Assembly (NCBI RefSeq): GCF_040954645.1
Contig: NC_092806.1
Coordinates: forward strand, 129,850,952 to 129,914,951
Origin: Diabrotica undecimpunctata
Taxonomy: Eukaryota > Arthropoda > Insecta > Coleoptera > Chrysomelidae
Reading direction: 5' to 3'
DNA length: 64,000 nt
The stretch's first letter is position 1. Each line of letters begins with the position of its first letter. This document shows, one piece after another, positions 1 through 12,120 of this stretch. The notes beneath the pieces are model-generated. The model was not told the origin of the DNA. It saw nothing but the letters and a program-made list of their open reading frames with translations, and did not search any database. Both the position numbers and the translations under genes were made by a program.

Positions 1-1364
1 TGTATCTTTCTGTAAATATTACTCCTATCCAGGTGCGGATACGGAAATGCTTCCAGCAAAGGAAATCGGCAATTGGATTACCATAACCAAACATAAGCAG
101 AGATCAAATGGATCCGAATGGTTGTGAAATGGACAACTTGCGACGCAATATTAATAACTATAAAACCAGAGTTTTTACAGCGGTGTAGAAAGCAAGAGGA
201 GACTAATGTACTATTTTCCCCATAAAATTTCTCCTATGGTGTTGTGTATGTGTATGTATATTGCCGTATCCGATTTCGCGGCTTTGTTTTTAAACGATCT
301 TTGTCATTTTCCCCAACTCTAAATACCTGCTAAATTCCATTTATTTGCGGCAACTCTTTTGATGCTGCACGTCTTATTTTATGGCAAAATTAAGAGAATC
401 CTATGTTCAGAAATGGGCATACAATAATAAATATGCAATTTTATTTTTCCCTTTATTTGGATGAAAATGCCATGTCAAATTGTAACGATTCAAAGAATCT
501 ATAATGTTTTATAATTTATTTAATTTACTACGCAGTAATTTTTATGCGCTCCCTGTGTAACTTATTTTCGTTTCAAATAATGTAAACATTAAACTTGTCT
601 TGATCAAACGATCCTTGAGGGATGACGCAAACTTTTTCTAGAACTTCTTTTCTATTGGTCTTATTTAATCATACGTTTCAGCGCTGACATAATTTCGATG
701 GAAAATGACGCCGTTCGCGGCGGAGCCGTGTTATACCAGTTTCTACCTATGTTCTACCGGTTTTAATGTAGATAGGGTATTAAAAACTTCTTCTTCCACT
801 TCTTTAGAGAAGAAAAAAATTAGTGATCTTTCCTTTAAAATAGTGGACTGCTTTGTTTGTCTTCATGTACTATTGGTCTTACACTTTTATTTTTCTTTAT
901 TTTGGAATGGAAATAAGCAGTGACTTCCAGTTATGGTTCCTTCTGGCGTAATGAATAGGACTTATGGAGAACTAATTAGAAATATGGATGATTAGAGTCC
1001 TTTACTGAGTCATAGATTATAACAGATTTGAAAAACTTAGACGAGAGTACTATACAATAAAACAATCTAATAATTTTTCAAATTTACCGCCAAAATTCAA
1101 TTCTGCAACTAATTTTAGTGCGTCAGTCATTTCATTCATGACCTCGTGAAAGTTACAGTGATAAACTATTTAATTAAGGTAAGAAGTTACTTTTTATATA
1201 GTTTTATTAACTTATTATCGAAACTAATTGTTGATTTGTACCAATTTGCAAGTGCATGCGTGAAATGCCACAGTTAAGTTAGTCTAACCTCCAATAGTCG
1301 TGTCTTAAAACTAAAACAAATATGATTATTTGCATTTGTTTAGAACAATACTACTTGGTACACA
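1..1364. other. Non-coding stretch, no gene recognised
   Basis: AT-rich sequence with no recognisable protein domain or splice-flanked exon on either strand. The short open frames here have no family resemblance that I can see. Its position downstream of the PIKfyve DEP exon on the minus strand makes it probably intronic to that gene, but no further PIKfyve exon was recognised here. Confidence 0.5.
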
Positions 1365-1492
1365 ATGAGAAACTGGATGATAGTACACAATGAGACTGAC
1401 CCATTGTGTACTACTAAAGTTTGTACCAAGTGTATATGCTATAATAATATGTTGTATAGGAAGAATAAAAGTTTATTATGTTTGTTACAGAC

Positions 1493-2560
1493 ATGTTGCG
1501 CAAAGAAAAACCAAGGAGTCGAGCGACATTCAGCTCCGATAATATGGCAAGTGCGGTACAAGATTTTATGGATGGAAAATCATTGAGAATTGCTGCCGTT
1601 GAACAATAAGAGAACAGACATTACAAATACATGTCGCAAAAAAAACGTACTAATCCGATTTCCGAAATTTCGAAACGTACTAATAATGATCGAATGGAAC
1701 CCAATTATGCTGTACGACATGCTTTTTCAGAGAAACAGGAAATTTCTTTGTGTGATTACATCAAAACTTAATACGGATTAACAACCATTCAATCACGAAA
1801 GGTAGAATATGGTATGGCGATTAAAAACAATATTCCAGTTCCACCATTCCAGCCCAAGGAAAAAATATCTGGACTCCAATGGCCCCGTTCATTTTTAAAT
1901 AGACGTGGGAACCTCAGTAAATATACGTCAACGTCTAATATCAGGATATATAACCTTAATGAGACCGTGCTGAACTAACAACAGTGCTGAAACCTAAGAA
2001 AGTCGTGGCGAAGAAAGGTGTAAAAAGCGAAATAGTTGTACATGTATCGTATGTGCGAATGGTACTTTTCTGCCCCCTATCATGTTTTTTTCAAGGAAAT
2101 AGTATAAGGAGCATATGACACAAGGAGCTCCACCTGGCACACTGGGTTTGGCAAGTCCAAGTGGATGGATGAATAGCCAGCTGTTTGACGACGTTATGAA
2201 ACACTTCATCAGTTTAGCAACAGTTCAATTGAAAACCCTTCCATACTGATCTACGACAATCACGTTACATATCACGTTGTTCAACTGGCAAAGGTAATGG
2301 TGTAATCATACTGACTCTACCTTCTCATTGTGATAACAAACTGCAACCGCTATAGACTCATGGTTGCTGAGCCATCCTGGTAAACCTATTTCAATATACC
2401 AGATAGCACAATGTGTAGTTTATAATACATATGAAAGCATTAACACCTAATAATAGAAATCCCAAGATTTCCTACTTGGTGAAACTAAATTCAAATTTTT
2501 ACCACTGTGCTTTCTAAAACTTGCAAAGCTGACAGATTGATGAATTAATCGACAAGTGAA
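1493..2560 (+). pseudogene. Degenerate pogo/Tigger-type transposase, N-terminal and core part
   Basis: From the ATG at 1493 the translation gives an N-terminal helix-turn-helix of the pogo/jerky type (FSSDNMASAVQDFMDGKSLR), then stops. Further down, in shifting frames, come DDE-core relics, including the block around 2300-2345 (VIILTLPSHCDNKLQPL), which matches the conserved pogo segment before the last catalytic Asp. Relics of the region that follows the core continue to about 2560. At least three stops or frameshifts make it non-functional. The rest of the gene continues in the repeated blocks at 2832-2950 and 4055-4480. It sits inside or beyond the last visible PIKfyve intron, on the opposite strand to that gene. 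Family is fairly sure; boundaries are approximate and no TIRs were identified. Confidence 0.7.
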
Positions 2561-2751
2561 TCAATAATTTGCATTCCACATATATGCGATAAACCGATAT
2601 TCCACACAAAAAAAATTCTTAGTGAATTCAGTTTCTAGTACTCAAAACCGAGTAAAAAACTAAAACAGAAAGACGGTATTAGATTTAATTTCGATGCAGG
2701 GCATCCGCCAGCCGCTTATACGTATTTCAACCTCATTAGGTATCATCAGAG

Positions 2752-2801
2752 CGACATATGCAGTTGCTCTAGTTACTCAGATCAACTGCATATGTCGCAA
2801 T
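2752..2801. repeat. Short perfect hairpin
   Basis: Sixteen bases (GCGACATATGCAGTTG) are repeated in inverted orientation with a loop of about 17 nt. The hairpin lies inside the decayed pogo region and could be the tip of a small foldback element. Confidence 0.7.
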
Positions 2802-2831
2802 ATACCAAATTAAACTGAAAAGTCAAATCCA

Positions 2832-2950
2832 CAAGTCAATAGTATCATCTGTGAATTCAAGTTCATTCATCTTCCCTCGCGAGTTTAAAGGATTTCCAAA
2901 AGCAAAAAAGAGAAAAGGTGTGAAGACAAGGAAAACTAAAAAGTGTGCAA
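2832..2950 (+). repeat. 119-bp direct repeat, copy 1
   Basis: By eye this block is identical to 4055-4173. It encodes a basic segment (FKGFPKAKKRKGVKTRKTKK) like the C-terminal tail of pogo-type transposases. In this copy the reading continues into a Pro/Ser-rich stretch rather than the usual tail. Confidence 0.85.
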
Positions 2951-3093
2951 ATCCACAACCAGAGTCGACAGAAATGTCTATTGTGGTTTTAAATAAAGTT
3001 ATATTATCCTCATCGAAGACACCTGAAAATCAAGTAGTATTCCCACCAAGGACACCTGAAAAACCGATAATGTCTTAAAACTCTAAGCCAACA

Positions 3094-4048
3094 GTATCAT
3101 CATCATCATCTGGTGGGCCCTAGCCTCCTTAAGAATTTCTCTCCAGTCGTACCGATCCATCGCCTTTCTCCGCCAAGCACGTATTTCCATATTACACATG
3201 TCTTCATCGATGTTATAAAGGAACCTTGTTCTGGTTCTTCCTCTTCTTCTCTGACCAATGGGTCTATCAAGGAGCATTTTGCTAGTTGGGTCATTTTGTT
3301 CCATCCGCATTACATGCCCTATCCACCTCAGACGTCCTATCTTATTTTTTTTTACGATATCAAGTTCCTGGTATATTCTATAAAGTTCGAAGATGTATCG
3401 TCTTCTCCACACTCCATTGTCATTCATTGCTCCATAGATTTGCCTTAGTACTTTTTTTCGAAACATCCTAACATGTTTTCATTATTTTTTGTTAGAGTCC
3501 AGGTCCCTGAACCATATGTTAGGACTGGGCGTATTATTGTTTTGTAGAGTTTTATTTTTGTATTTCTCCATATAATTGTGGATTTAAGGAGAAGATTCAG
3601 TCCAAAATAGCATCTGTTGGCCGTGCAAATTCTGCGGTTTTTCTCTGCGGTAGTATTATCTTCACTGTTAAGGAGCGCTCCCAGGTATACAAATTCGTTC
3701 ACTGCTTCGATGACGTCGTTTTCTATAACAAGTGGTCGTAGGATTTGTGGGTGCGTGCTTATTTTCATATACTTCGTTTTGTTGTTGTTTATTATTAAAC
3801 CCATTTTTGTAGCTGATTCTTTTAATGCTACATACGCCTCTTGTACAGCGTTTTCCGTTCTCCTAACAATATTGATATCATCAGCATAGGCCAGGATTTG
3901 CACTAATTTATTATATATTTGAACAAGTGGTTATGATTTGTGACATATGTATTACTTTTTCCAGAGCCAGATTGAACAGTATATGGGAGAGAGGGTCTCC
4001 CTGGCGTGGCCCGTTATTTGTTTTAAAAGGTTCAGACAGTTCACCCTA
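3094..4048 (-). mobile_element. 5'-truncated RTE-like non-LTR retrotransposon
   Basis: Reading the minus strand from 4048 downward, the translation shows reverse transcriptase motifs: RQGDPLSHILFNLALE (motif B/C region), then YADDINIV (catalytic YADD box) and GLIINNNKTKYMK. After these come the typical C-terminal region with WTLTKN and GRLRWIGHVMRM. The frame breaks once near 3450. The 3' end is a short (ATC/GAT)n tract at about 3096-3108, as in RTE-like elements. It has inserted into the decayed pogo element and separates the two copies of a 119-bp repeat. The endonuclease and most of the RT domain are missing (5' truncation). Confidence 0.85.
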
Positions 4049-4054
4049 AATTCG

Positions 4055-4480
4055 CAAGTCAATAGTATCATCTGTGAATTCAAGTTCATTCATCTTCCCT
4101 CGCGAGTTTAAAGGATTTCCAAAAGCAAAAAAGAGAAAAGGTGTGAAGACAAGGAAAACTAAAAAGTGTGCAATTTTGACTAACACATCTGACTTGGATC
4201 AGTTAAAACTACAAGCAGCAACCAAAAAATGACTCAGAATAATAAACGAATTAAGGTAAATTTAAATAAGGTAAACAGCTCAACAAGAAGACAGAAAAAA
4301 ATGGACGAAGTGATAGATCTGAGGAGAGTGAAGAAGTAATCAATTATTGTGATTGTTCTAGCGATGAATGTAAAAATTTACAGTTGGAAGACGGTTATGG
4401 CATTGATGATAGTACAGAAATTTCCGTCGATAGAGCATTTCAAGAATTCTGACGTCAAAATAAACAGTAAACTCTCCTTA
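4055..4480 (+). pseudogene. Pogo-type transposase C-terminal tail, with repeat copy 2
   Basis: It begins with the 119-bp repeat (4055-4173) and continues with KCAILTNTSDLDQLKLQAAT, which resembles the ILTDTPEK-type tail of pogo transposases. An acidic region with broken frames and the segment SDECKNLQLEDGYGIDD follow. This is the natural continuation of the transposase relic at 1493-2560. It lies just left of the PIKfyve exon at 4550, hence in an intron. Confidence 0.6.
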
Positions 4481-4549
4481 ACTTACAAATATTTTCTGTC
4501 TCATTTTAACATAATTTTAAATATAATAAAAATAACATGTTCTACTTAC

Positions 4550-7500
4550 CTACTTTTCGCCTTTTGTTGAAAAATCAACCAATCTACTAATTCGGAACCC
4601 AAAAAGGAATCGTTGTAAGTCTTAAGACGATATCTATGAGTTTCAAACTGTAGACCTGTTGTAGGTTTACACATTTCTTCATATAAGTTTCTTAAAGACG
4701 CCGAATTTTGAAGAGCCCTACATTTTTCCTCGGTTGTGAGATATGTTGTATTCGTGCTGAAATTTTAATCTGCTTTAAACCGAGAAGAGAATTATGTCAT
4801 TTATGAGAATGTATGAAATGTTTGATGGAATGCTCTAAATGTTCCCTATCTTCAGACTGTCTGTATCAATAATGAAATAATAGTTTTAATCTAATCTGGT
4901 TTTCCGAAACTGATTTATGTAAATGTAATGGCAATTATGACGACCTTAACCACTGGATGTTTCAATGTCGGTATAATCAAAAAGCCATAAATTTTTGAAG
5001 TTATACTTCTATACGCGCGCTCCACGTTGGAAATTTGTATGGGAGTAAATCTGTGAAATCATTACATATGTAAGATATGAGTAAGAGAGAGACAGAAGAT
5101 ATATTTTCTCTTTCTTCCTCTCTCGAGAATAAAAATGTTCCTTTTGTATATATATTTAATATCTGAAATTCACCAGCAACGTCTTCATTTTGAGTTGTTT
5201 TTGCGGTACCTTTAAAAAATTTGGAATTTGAATATGAACCTTAAAGTCGTTGTCTAATGTAGCGATAAAATTGACCAGCTCCTTAAATATACCTCCATTT
5301 TCTGAATTTTCCTTTTCGTCGTGACCTCTAAAAGCTCTAGAAACTCCTCAAAATATATCGATTCTTATCCACTTGTTTATTGTGTTTAATTAGAGTAACA
5401 CGATAAGCTGAATTTAACTGGATTTTTATAATTTAACTTACCAATCATTGAAAAGCTAAAAACATTCATGTGCACTTTAAATTGTTCATGAGATTTCATT
5501 TTATCCTATATATGAACAAGATTATCGGAGCCTTTGTTTGACCACGTCTAGTAACTTCCAGACAAAACGCATGCAAAACAAAACAGTTTATTAATTTGTT
5601 CGCAACCACAATACCAGCTATTTTTATCATAAATAGTTTTATTAAACTTACGACAACGAAGTTTTTGTCCACTTCCACTTTGTTCTTCAATAAGTAGGGT
5701 ACAGACCGACCAAGTTCTTTAATTTGTAGTTTTTTTTTCTAACGAAAAACCACAACAAAATTTTTAAGATACTAATTTGATTCATTGTCAATTATTAAAT
5801 TAAACCTACAAAATAATCTAAATATTATTTATATACTATATTCACCCATGACCACGACGCACTAAAAGTTTAATTATTAATGAAAATGAAAATGAATATG
5901 AAAATATAGTAATAGATAATAGACATAATAAAAGCGACAAGCGAGCGCGTAAAGAAAATCAAAATAAATAGATACTATCTTACGAGCTACTACTAGATCT
6001 TCCTTCTTGAGTCCGGCACAAAGATTCTCATTTAACGTATTGTTATAAGTCCAATATAGCTCTATCTGTGTCACATAGATAGAATGCTCGTAAAATCTCT
6101 TTTAAGGCTGTTTTATCGGTGCACCAAAACCTAGGGACAGTGTTTTCTCTGTTATTTACTGACAAAATGTCTCGAAATTTGGACACGTTATTCGAAATTA
6201 TGTTGCCTTTAAAATGATGGTTTTACTTTTTTTTATTTTTTTGAAACTTCAGTTGAAAAACTGGATTATACTGTTTAACGTTCTATTATAACCAAACTTT
6301 TTACGCCCATCACTTGAAAGAGTTTTTTTTTCTGTAATCGTTGATTTTTGTTTCACCTTTCTGTGTCCAATAATAGTCGAGAAAAGCGTGTTCCAACTTT
6401 GAAGAAAATTGCTAAAAAATACTAAAATCTAATAGTGAAACGTGTTACTCATCATTGGCGCTTAGTTTCATCGTTATCGCCTTCGTGACGTCAAATCTCA
6501 TGAACGTACGGTCAGTTAGTTTGTGTTAAAACTAATTTGAATGGAGAATAATGTATTTGTTGTCATTAAACTACCCGTCGGCCGGCGGCACTGAGTAAAG
6601 ATGGTCTGGCGTAAGCAGTGTAGAAAAGTAAGTGATACGCCCATTTCAAATCGCAGTGTGTTTGAACTGCTAAAACAGCCTTAATACGCGCCAGTATGAT
6701 AATGACACAAGAGTATCCCGTCGAATAACCTCCGCTATGGGTGACAGAGTTTGTATTACCCACACAGTTGCCAGATTTTATATAATTTATGAAGATAAAA
6801 AGAAATACACACAAAAAATTAACAGGCATTAAGACGTTTTAAAGATAAAAATTATGTTTCTGCATAAAAATATGATAGTGTCTTGCCATAGTGCCTCTAT
6901 AAGACTACCTCACGGGCCGCCACTGATCTATTGGAATAAAATATCACCAAACAAATTTTAAAAAATCATTTAGAATTAACCGGAAAAAGAGTTCAGAACT
7001 AGTATCCGCTATTTTAGTATCAAAATGGAGATCTAAGCTCAGAACAAAAGTGACGGTCTGATATAAAATTAAAGTGACGGGCATAAAAAATAACTGTATT
7101 TATACATACTTTTCAGAAAAGAATTTTTCCTCTTGATAACCAACAGATATTTTTCGTTTTGCACAATTATCATCAACACTGACAACAGATGTTTGTAAAG
7201 AGCTGTCATCAAATGTATTTGGCGATAATGTACCAAATTTGGATTTCAAACTTTCCTGAAGTATTTTTAAATCATTTGTAAGAACAGTACTGAAGTCTGA
7301 TGATTGTAAATAGGAAAGGACAACTTTACAGCAGTAAGTGCAAACTCTTAATTCACCTAAAAGATAAAAATACTTTTTAAATTGATATTTTCTTTTTCAT
7401 AAAAATAACACATTTTTTTTTTATATAAAATTAGGTAACAATTTTTGTTAACGACAACTCGGGAGATATAAGTATCGCCTATTGATACGCCTTTTCAAAG

Positions 7501-8977
7501 GGAATCATTCATTTTTGAGAACGATTTCTGAAGTGGAAATTGAAACATCAATAAACATACTTTAACCTTTAATTGTGGCTTATTCCCATTTAAATAGTAA
7601 TTACTTTAACATGCCACAAGAAAATAGCTTCAGAACAATACTATTAAGCAATATTAATTTCTGTATTTATAAATACAGTTAATTAAAGTTATATATTTAT
7701 TGCGAATCAAATTGATCAAAACAGACTTGTTATAGTATAAGGTTATAAAGTATTGGCAACACTGTACTGTGACTGTTCCATGTTTGCCACCCCACCATCA
7801 TATTATTGAACGTGAAGTATTCCCTATCAATGGCGTACGATTGTGTAATCTAGTTAATTAACATGATTATTTTTTGAATAAATAAACTTAAACAATTGTT
7901 GCATAAAATTTTAATTATTAATAATATGAAATGTTTTTGTATATAATATATTATATATTTATTCAATATAATTCTAAAATTCTGAATGTCATCACAACTA
8001 CATTTTACTTATTAGGTATAATACCATATTGGTGCCTATGAAAGATCAAGCAACTCCATAGTGATGTTATATTTTTAGCTTTGTTTGATATGAAATGTTT
8101 TTACTTTGAAAAATGGTATACCTGTACATCCAAATATTTTCCCAGGGATTTGTTGATTACAACAATGAGAACAAAATATTTGTCCACAAACTCTACAGTG
8201 ATGCCTTCTCCTAAATGTTGTAAATTTTTCAGAACATTCATAACACTCCTTACTAACAGAATCAGGCATCCAGTATAGTTTTAAATCTGTATCTGCATAA
8301 TCCTGGAGGCTCTGAAAAGTATTTAAGATATATAAAGACATATTGAAAAAAACATTTAAAAGCCTGTACAAGCCATAGAATTAAATGAAGACAATTTAAA
8401 AATGAGAGAGCAGTGAATATGTGAATATATGCCACATTTAGAATACTCAGTGGATGAATGTAGAATATGATGTGCTAAGGTACATTCAAAACGGGAGGAA
8501 ATTACTGAGTAAAATGACTTCTTCCTATCATCAACCAGGAATGAATAGGAGAGGAAGACTAAAAGGACACTAACAAAAAATGATAATGAAGAACATTAAA
8601 TATTACACAAAGAGAATTATAAAAGATAATACTTTAAGAAAGTATAACTAGAGAATAAAGAAGAGACTTACACTGGTTTTTAAGGCTAACAGATTACTTA
8701 TTCTCTTCAAAACATTTGGTAAACTTCTTCCCTCATTTATGTCAACTTCATATACATTCGAAGATTCTGAATATGCGTTATCAGATACACTATCAACGGC
8801 CCAAGTAGGAAGGGAATCACTAACATCATTTTTTTCAGCATTAGCATCATCTGATGAAACACTTTTTTTCCAAAGAAAATTGGCTATAAATTGTCCAACG
8901 GTATTTGGTTTTGGATCTTCCGATTGTAGAGGCCCAAACTCTGTCAGCTTATTAGCTGTCTGTAAGTTTTTACTCAT
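4550..8977 (-). CDS. PIKfyve: PIKfyve/Fab1 phosphatidylinositol-3-phosphate 5-kinase, 5' coding exons (partial gene)
   Basis: Endosomal lipid kinase that makes PI(3,5)P2 from PI3P. Four coding exons are visible on the minus strand: 8977-8672, 8311-8122, 7356-7110 and 4756-4550, all with GT-AG borders and matching phases (0, 1, 2, 2). The start is the ATG at 8977 (MSKNLQTANKLTEF). Exon 2 carries the FYVE finger at about residues 115-174: WMPDS, the basic RRRHHCRVCG motif that binds PI3P, and paired Cys residues at about 125/128, 141/144, 149/152 and 171/174. Exon 3 gives GELRVCTYCCKVVLSYLQSS, typical of PIKfyve just after the FYVE finger. Exon 4 begins the DEP domain (FETHRYRLKTYNDSFLGSEL, then VDWLIFQQK). 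The family protein is about 1,800-2,100 residues, so the chaperonin-like and kinase domains are not seen here. The intron between exons 3 and 4 is 2.35 kb. Confidence 0.93.
4757..7109 (-). other. PIKfyve intron 3
   Basis: Intron between the post-FYVE exon and the DEP exon, bounded by GTATGT and TTTCAG on the minus strand. It is AT-rich. No coding or transposase similarity was recognised, though a slightly more GC-rich patch lies at 6560-6780. Confidence 0.6.
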
Positions 8978-9000
8978 TTTTAAAGAAGGAACTCGTCATT

Positions 9001-9157
9001 GAGGTACAACAAAAACATAGTATTTGATATTATGATATTTACATCATTTGACATTTTCGTTGACATCTGTCATAGTCACAGCTGATTCTACTTTTTCATA
9101 AACAGTGACAGGTGACACGATTTTTCATAAACAGTGACACGTGTGTCAGCACAGCAC
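9001..9157 (-). promoter_or_regulatory. PIKfyve upstream region with an internal tandem repeat
   Basis: Sequence just upstream of the PIKfyve start codon. It holds two near-identical adjacent copies of a unit of about 33 bp containing TTTTTCATAAACAGTGACA, at about 9085-9145. No TATA box is evident. It probably contains the 5' UTR or promoter, but a transcription start cannot be placed. Confidence 0.35.
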
Positions 9158-10729
9158 TCAGCACGCGATCGCCATATTTTAAACGGAAACACAGACATTC
9201 ACACTCCCATTAGTTTGGATAATTGGAGTTCAGAATGACTTATAGCAAACGTTATTATACAAAACAAGAATTATACGAAATTTTAATGGATAGTTATTTA
9301 AGTGAGGACGACCGTTTCTGAAAGCGAGGACCCCGACTTTGTTTCAGATATTTTCGCCCAAGATGGGGACGACATATCGGATGATAAGAATGGTACGTTT
9401 AATGGTATACCAAGTAAAAAAACAAAAGACAGCCGACAACGATCAAAATTTGAATGGAAAAAATGTGATTAGTCAAAACTTTGATATTAAAACTGGGGAA
9501 TCGGACAGCAAAATTGAAAATCTTATTGAGAATTATTGTTCTCCTCTATTTCGAATTTTTTTTAAATCATAACATTATGCTCGAAATAGTAACCCACGTG
9601 AACGTGTTCTATGACTTGTTTATTGAAAACTAGCTGACCCGGTGAACTTTGAACCGCCTTAGAATTAAATATTGCGTCAAAGTTCAATAATATGCTGCTC
9701 GTTTATTAATAACACTCGCATGTTAGTTGTCAATTTTAGCGTCTTTACGTGCCGAAACAAATGGGATGATGTTAGGCATACGTTTAGCTCGTCCGCAGCA
9801 GTTAATTGTGGAATAATTATAAAATTCAATCTGACAATAGAATCATGGCTCCACCAAAAATATATTTAATTGTCACGAATATCTTTCAAAATTCTGTCCA
9901 ATGCCTGTAATGAGCTCTTGTGGGCCGAATGTAAATTCGTCCCAAATGATTAATTTGCATACCTGTAAAATCTTCGCCATTGTGCCATTTTTAGAATCCG
10001 ATGTTTCATTGATTTGTATGTTTAATGTTAATTTCAAGGCGAAATGTGCACTTCGTCCGCCTTTCGCAGATATTTCAAATATCTGCCCACACTAGGGTTA
10101 CTGCGACCTGATCATTGTCAATAACAATAAAATTAGTGAGTAAAGCTTTTTCTGTTCCTACCGAAAGTAAATTTCACCAGATCCAATGTTCACAGCTTCT
10201 ATCAAAGTATCGTACAAAACCCTTTGTTATTGATTCAATTGTAGAAAATGTGTCGGCAAATGCTTAAGTGTTGAACTGTGGTTCTCTTTGTAACTGTTGT
10301 TCTTCTTCATAGTCACAAAGCATTTATTTACTGTCAAATATTAATGGTGCGTCATAAATTTCCTTTTAAAGTTACATCACAGATTAATAAACAATCAGAA
10401 TGTCCACTCTGCTTGTCAATGTCAAGATAGGTACGCGCATCTCGTTTGCGCAGACGGGAACAGCCATGTTTTAAAAGGAACCAGTGCTGTTCAGTGAAAT
10501 TTTATCTGTTGTGCATAGAAAAATTATCCCGGTTTAATTTATTTACGGCAACCATATATACAATATGCACTATTTTATTTGTACTTTTAGTTGAAGAATA
10601 GGTTAAATTATTTGAAATTTACTAAATTAATTATCTCTAAAAATTTTAATTACACTCCTGTCGTAGCTTGTCCCAAATTTCTCAATTCGAGTCTATGTTT
10701 CCGTTTAAAATATGGCGATCGCGTGCTGA
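9158..10729. mobile_element. DNA element bounded by perfect 34-bp inverted repeats
   Basis: Bases 9158-9191 and 10696-10729 are exact inverted complements (beginning TCAGCACGCGATCGCC). Just inside the left end, from 9235, a frame starts MTYSKRYYTKQELYEILMDS and, after a frameshift, continues into an acidic stretch (SESEDPDFVSDIFAQDGDD). That resembles an N-terminus of a piggyBac-type transposase but is too short to be sure. The middle holds Helitron helicase relics on the minus strand. No clean target-site duplication was found, so the superfamily is open. Confidence 0.55.
9620..10330 (-). pseudogene. Helitron Pif1-like helicase fragment
   Basis: On the minus strand the translation includes ISTIESITKGFVRYFDRS-like relics (about 10270-10200). 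Further on come LNIQINETSDSKNGTMAKIL and CKLIIWDEFTFGPQELI (about 10045-9905). The CKLIIWDE block is the Walker-B-containing motif of Helitron/Pif1 helicases. The fragment is broken and lacks the Rep domain. It is nested between the perfect inverted repeats of the surrounding element. Confidence 0.65.
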
Positions 10730-10796
10730 CAAACTTCAAAGGCATCATCTGAGAGTGGGCATTCTGATTGTTATTTATTCTGTGGTTACATCAAGC
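10372..10796. repeat. Imperfect inverted-repeat (MITE-like) unit
   Basis: Bases 10372-10412 and 10757-10796 are imperfect inverted complements (left arm begins GTTACATCACAGATTAATAA). An inner block near 10455-10490 also resembles the 34-bp terminal repeat of the overlapping larger element. This suggests one MITE of that family inserted into, or partly duplicated at, the end of another. Confidence 0.5.
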
Positions 10797-12116
10797 TACA
10801 TAAAAGACTGTCTTATAATAAAAATGAAAAGATAAAAGTCAGACCAAACAACTGAATTAGCATATTGGGTGTCTATTAATATTCGTCAAATTTAAGATTT
10901 TATTTTCTTCCATTATATTCGAGAGAGAGGATACGTCAATAATTATTATTACTGAAGTTATCACGTAAGTATTTCAGCTATAGAGTGCTTCATAAAAATT
11001 GTAGTATGGTAATAGTACTTTTCGATAGTGGTATAAAATATTGGGTGATACTTTTAAAATTTCCAAGAAAATAATGTAGGTAGATACTTTAATTTCGACT
11101 TGGTCTGTATTTGATTTAATGAAAAAACTATGGGTACAAGCTGTTGCTTTTGTAACCCTTTCCAATTATACAGTGAGTTGAACTAAGATTTTCATAAAAA
11201 AAATTTTAAATACTCTGTATAACACAGGACAACTTTATGTTCGTGTAACAAGGTAGTAAAACGGATCTTACATTTAAAAACATTTTTGATCCTGTACAGT
11301 GTTATGGAGGACCCTGTATATTTGTAACTCATTTTAAAGTGTGAAGCTATTTTTGTATCTCCTATAACAGATACAACGGACTTTGTCACAAAAGTTGATC
11401 ACTCTGTATACGCCAACAATCGAGAACGTTGAGAAGTATCGGCATTATTGGATGCAGTAGGAGCATGGGGATAATAATAAGAATAAATAAACACAATATT
11501 CTACAATTTTTTATTTTATACAAAAAAGTAAATTAAACAATAATTTTCATATTGTTAAATTGCAATATCTAATTGCTTTTTTATATATTTACTAAGGATT
11601 TAATAATGAAACTAATGTATCTGTACAATATATAGTAATAAACAATGAATTCAGATTCTAATTTCAACTGATAGAATTGTCTAATTATTTATAAGTATAC
11701 TCCCTTTACTACAGTATTAATCTTCTGCTTGTTACGACTCTTTCATTTATATCATCAACTGTTACAGTCAAATAAAACAAAATAAATATATTCATTATAC
11801 AATAAACCACAAATGAGATGAACTCGATGAGGTGAACACATATCCATAACTTCATTTATCTTAAAATTGTCCTGCAATTATTTTAAAACAAATAAAGTTT
11901 AACTTCAATTTAGGAGAAAATTATTATAAGTAAATCGTTCTTCGAATTATTTAATTATTTGGGGATTGCTTATTTTCTAGCTCTGCGGACTCGTATGAAG
12001 ACTAATTTGTTGGAGAAGGATAGTCCTCTTACGAAGACATAAAAACCATAAACAAAACATCTTGAATTATAATAATAGTAGAAAATGTACCTGTATTAAT
12101 CCTCCTCAAAATCTAT
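10797..12116. other. Intergenic AT-rich DNA
   Basis: No gene was recognised. A short stretch at about 11190-11410 repeats CTCTGTATA/CCTGTATA words in both orientations around CAGTGTTAT, a pattern seen in small insect MITEs. It was not resolved further. Confidence 0.4.
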
Positions 12117-12120
12117 TTAA

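Noticed and set aside
705..923. A 72-residue frame (MTPFAAEPCYTSFY...)
   Set aside because: No similarity, low-complexity hydrophobic tail and no splice or promoter support.
1381..1425. Short inverted repeat (AGTACACAATG ... CATTGTGTACT) before the first pogo relic
   Set aside because: Considered as a transposon terminus, but no partner was found on the far side and the word is too short to assign.
5877..6074. Possible minus-strand small protein with repeated His/Phe ending
   Set aside because: The ending is the translation of a short GAAAAT repeat, with no supporting signals.
6566..6829. An 87-residue minus-strand frame in a GC-richer patch of PIKfyve intron 3
   Set aside because: No recognisable domain and no splice signals that fit PIKfyve. 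Length is within chance expectation.
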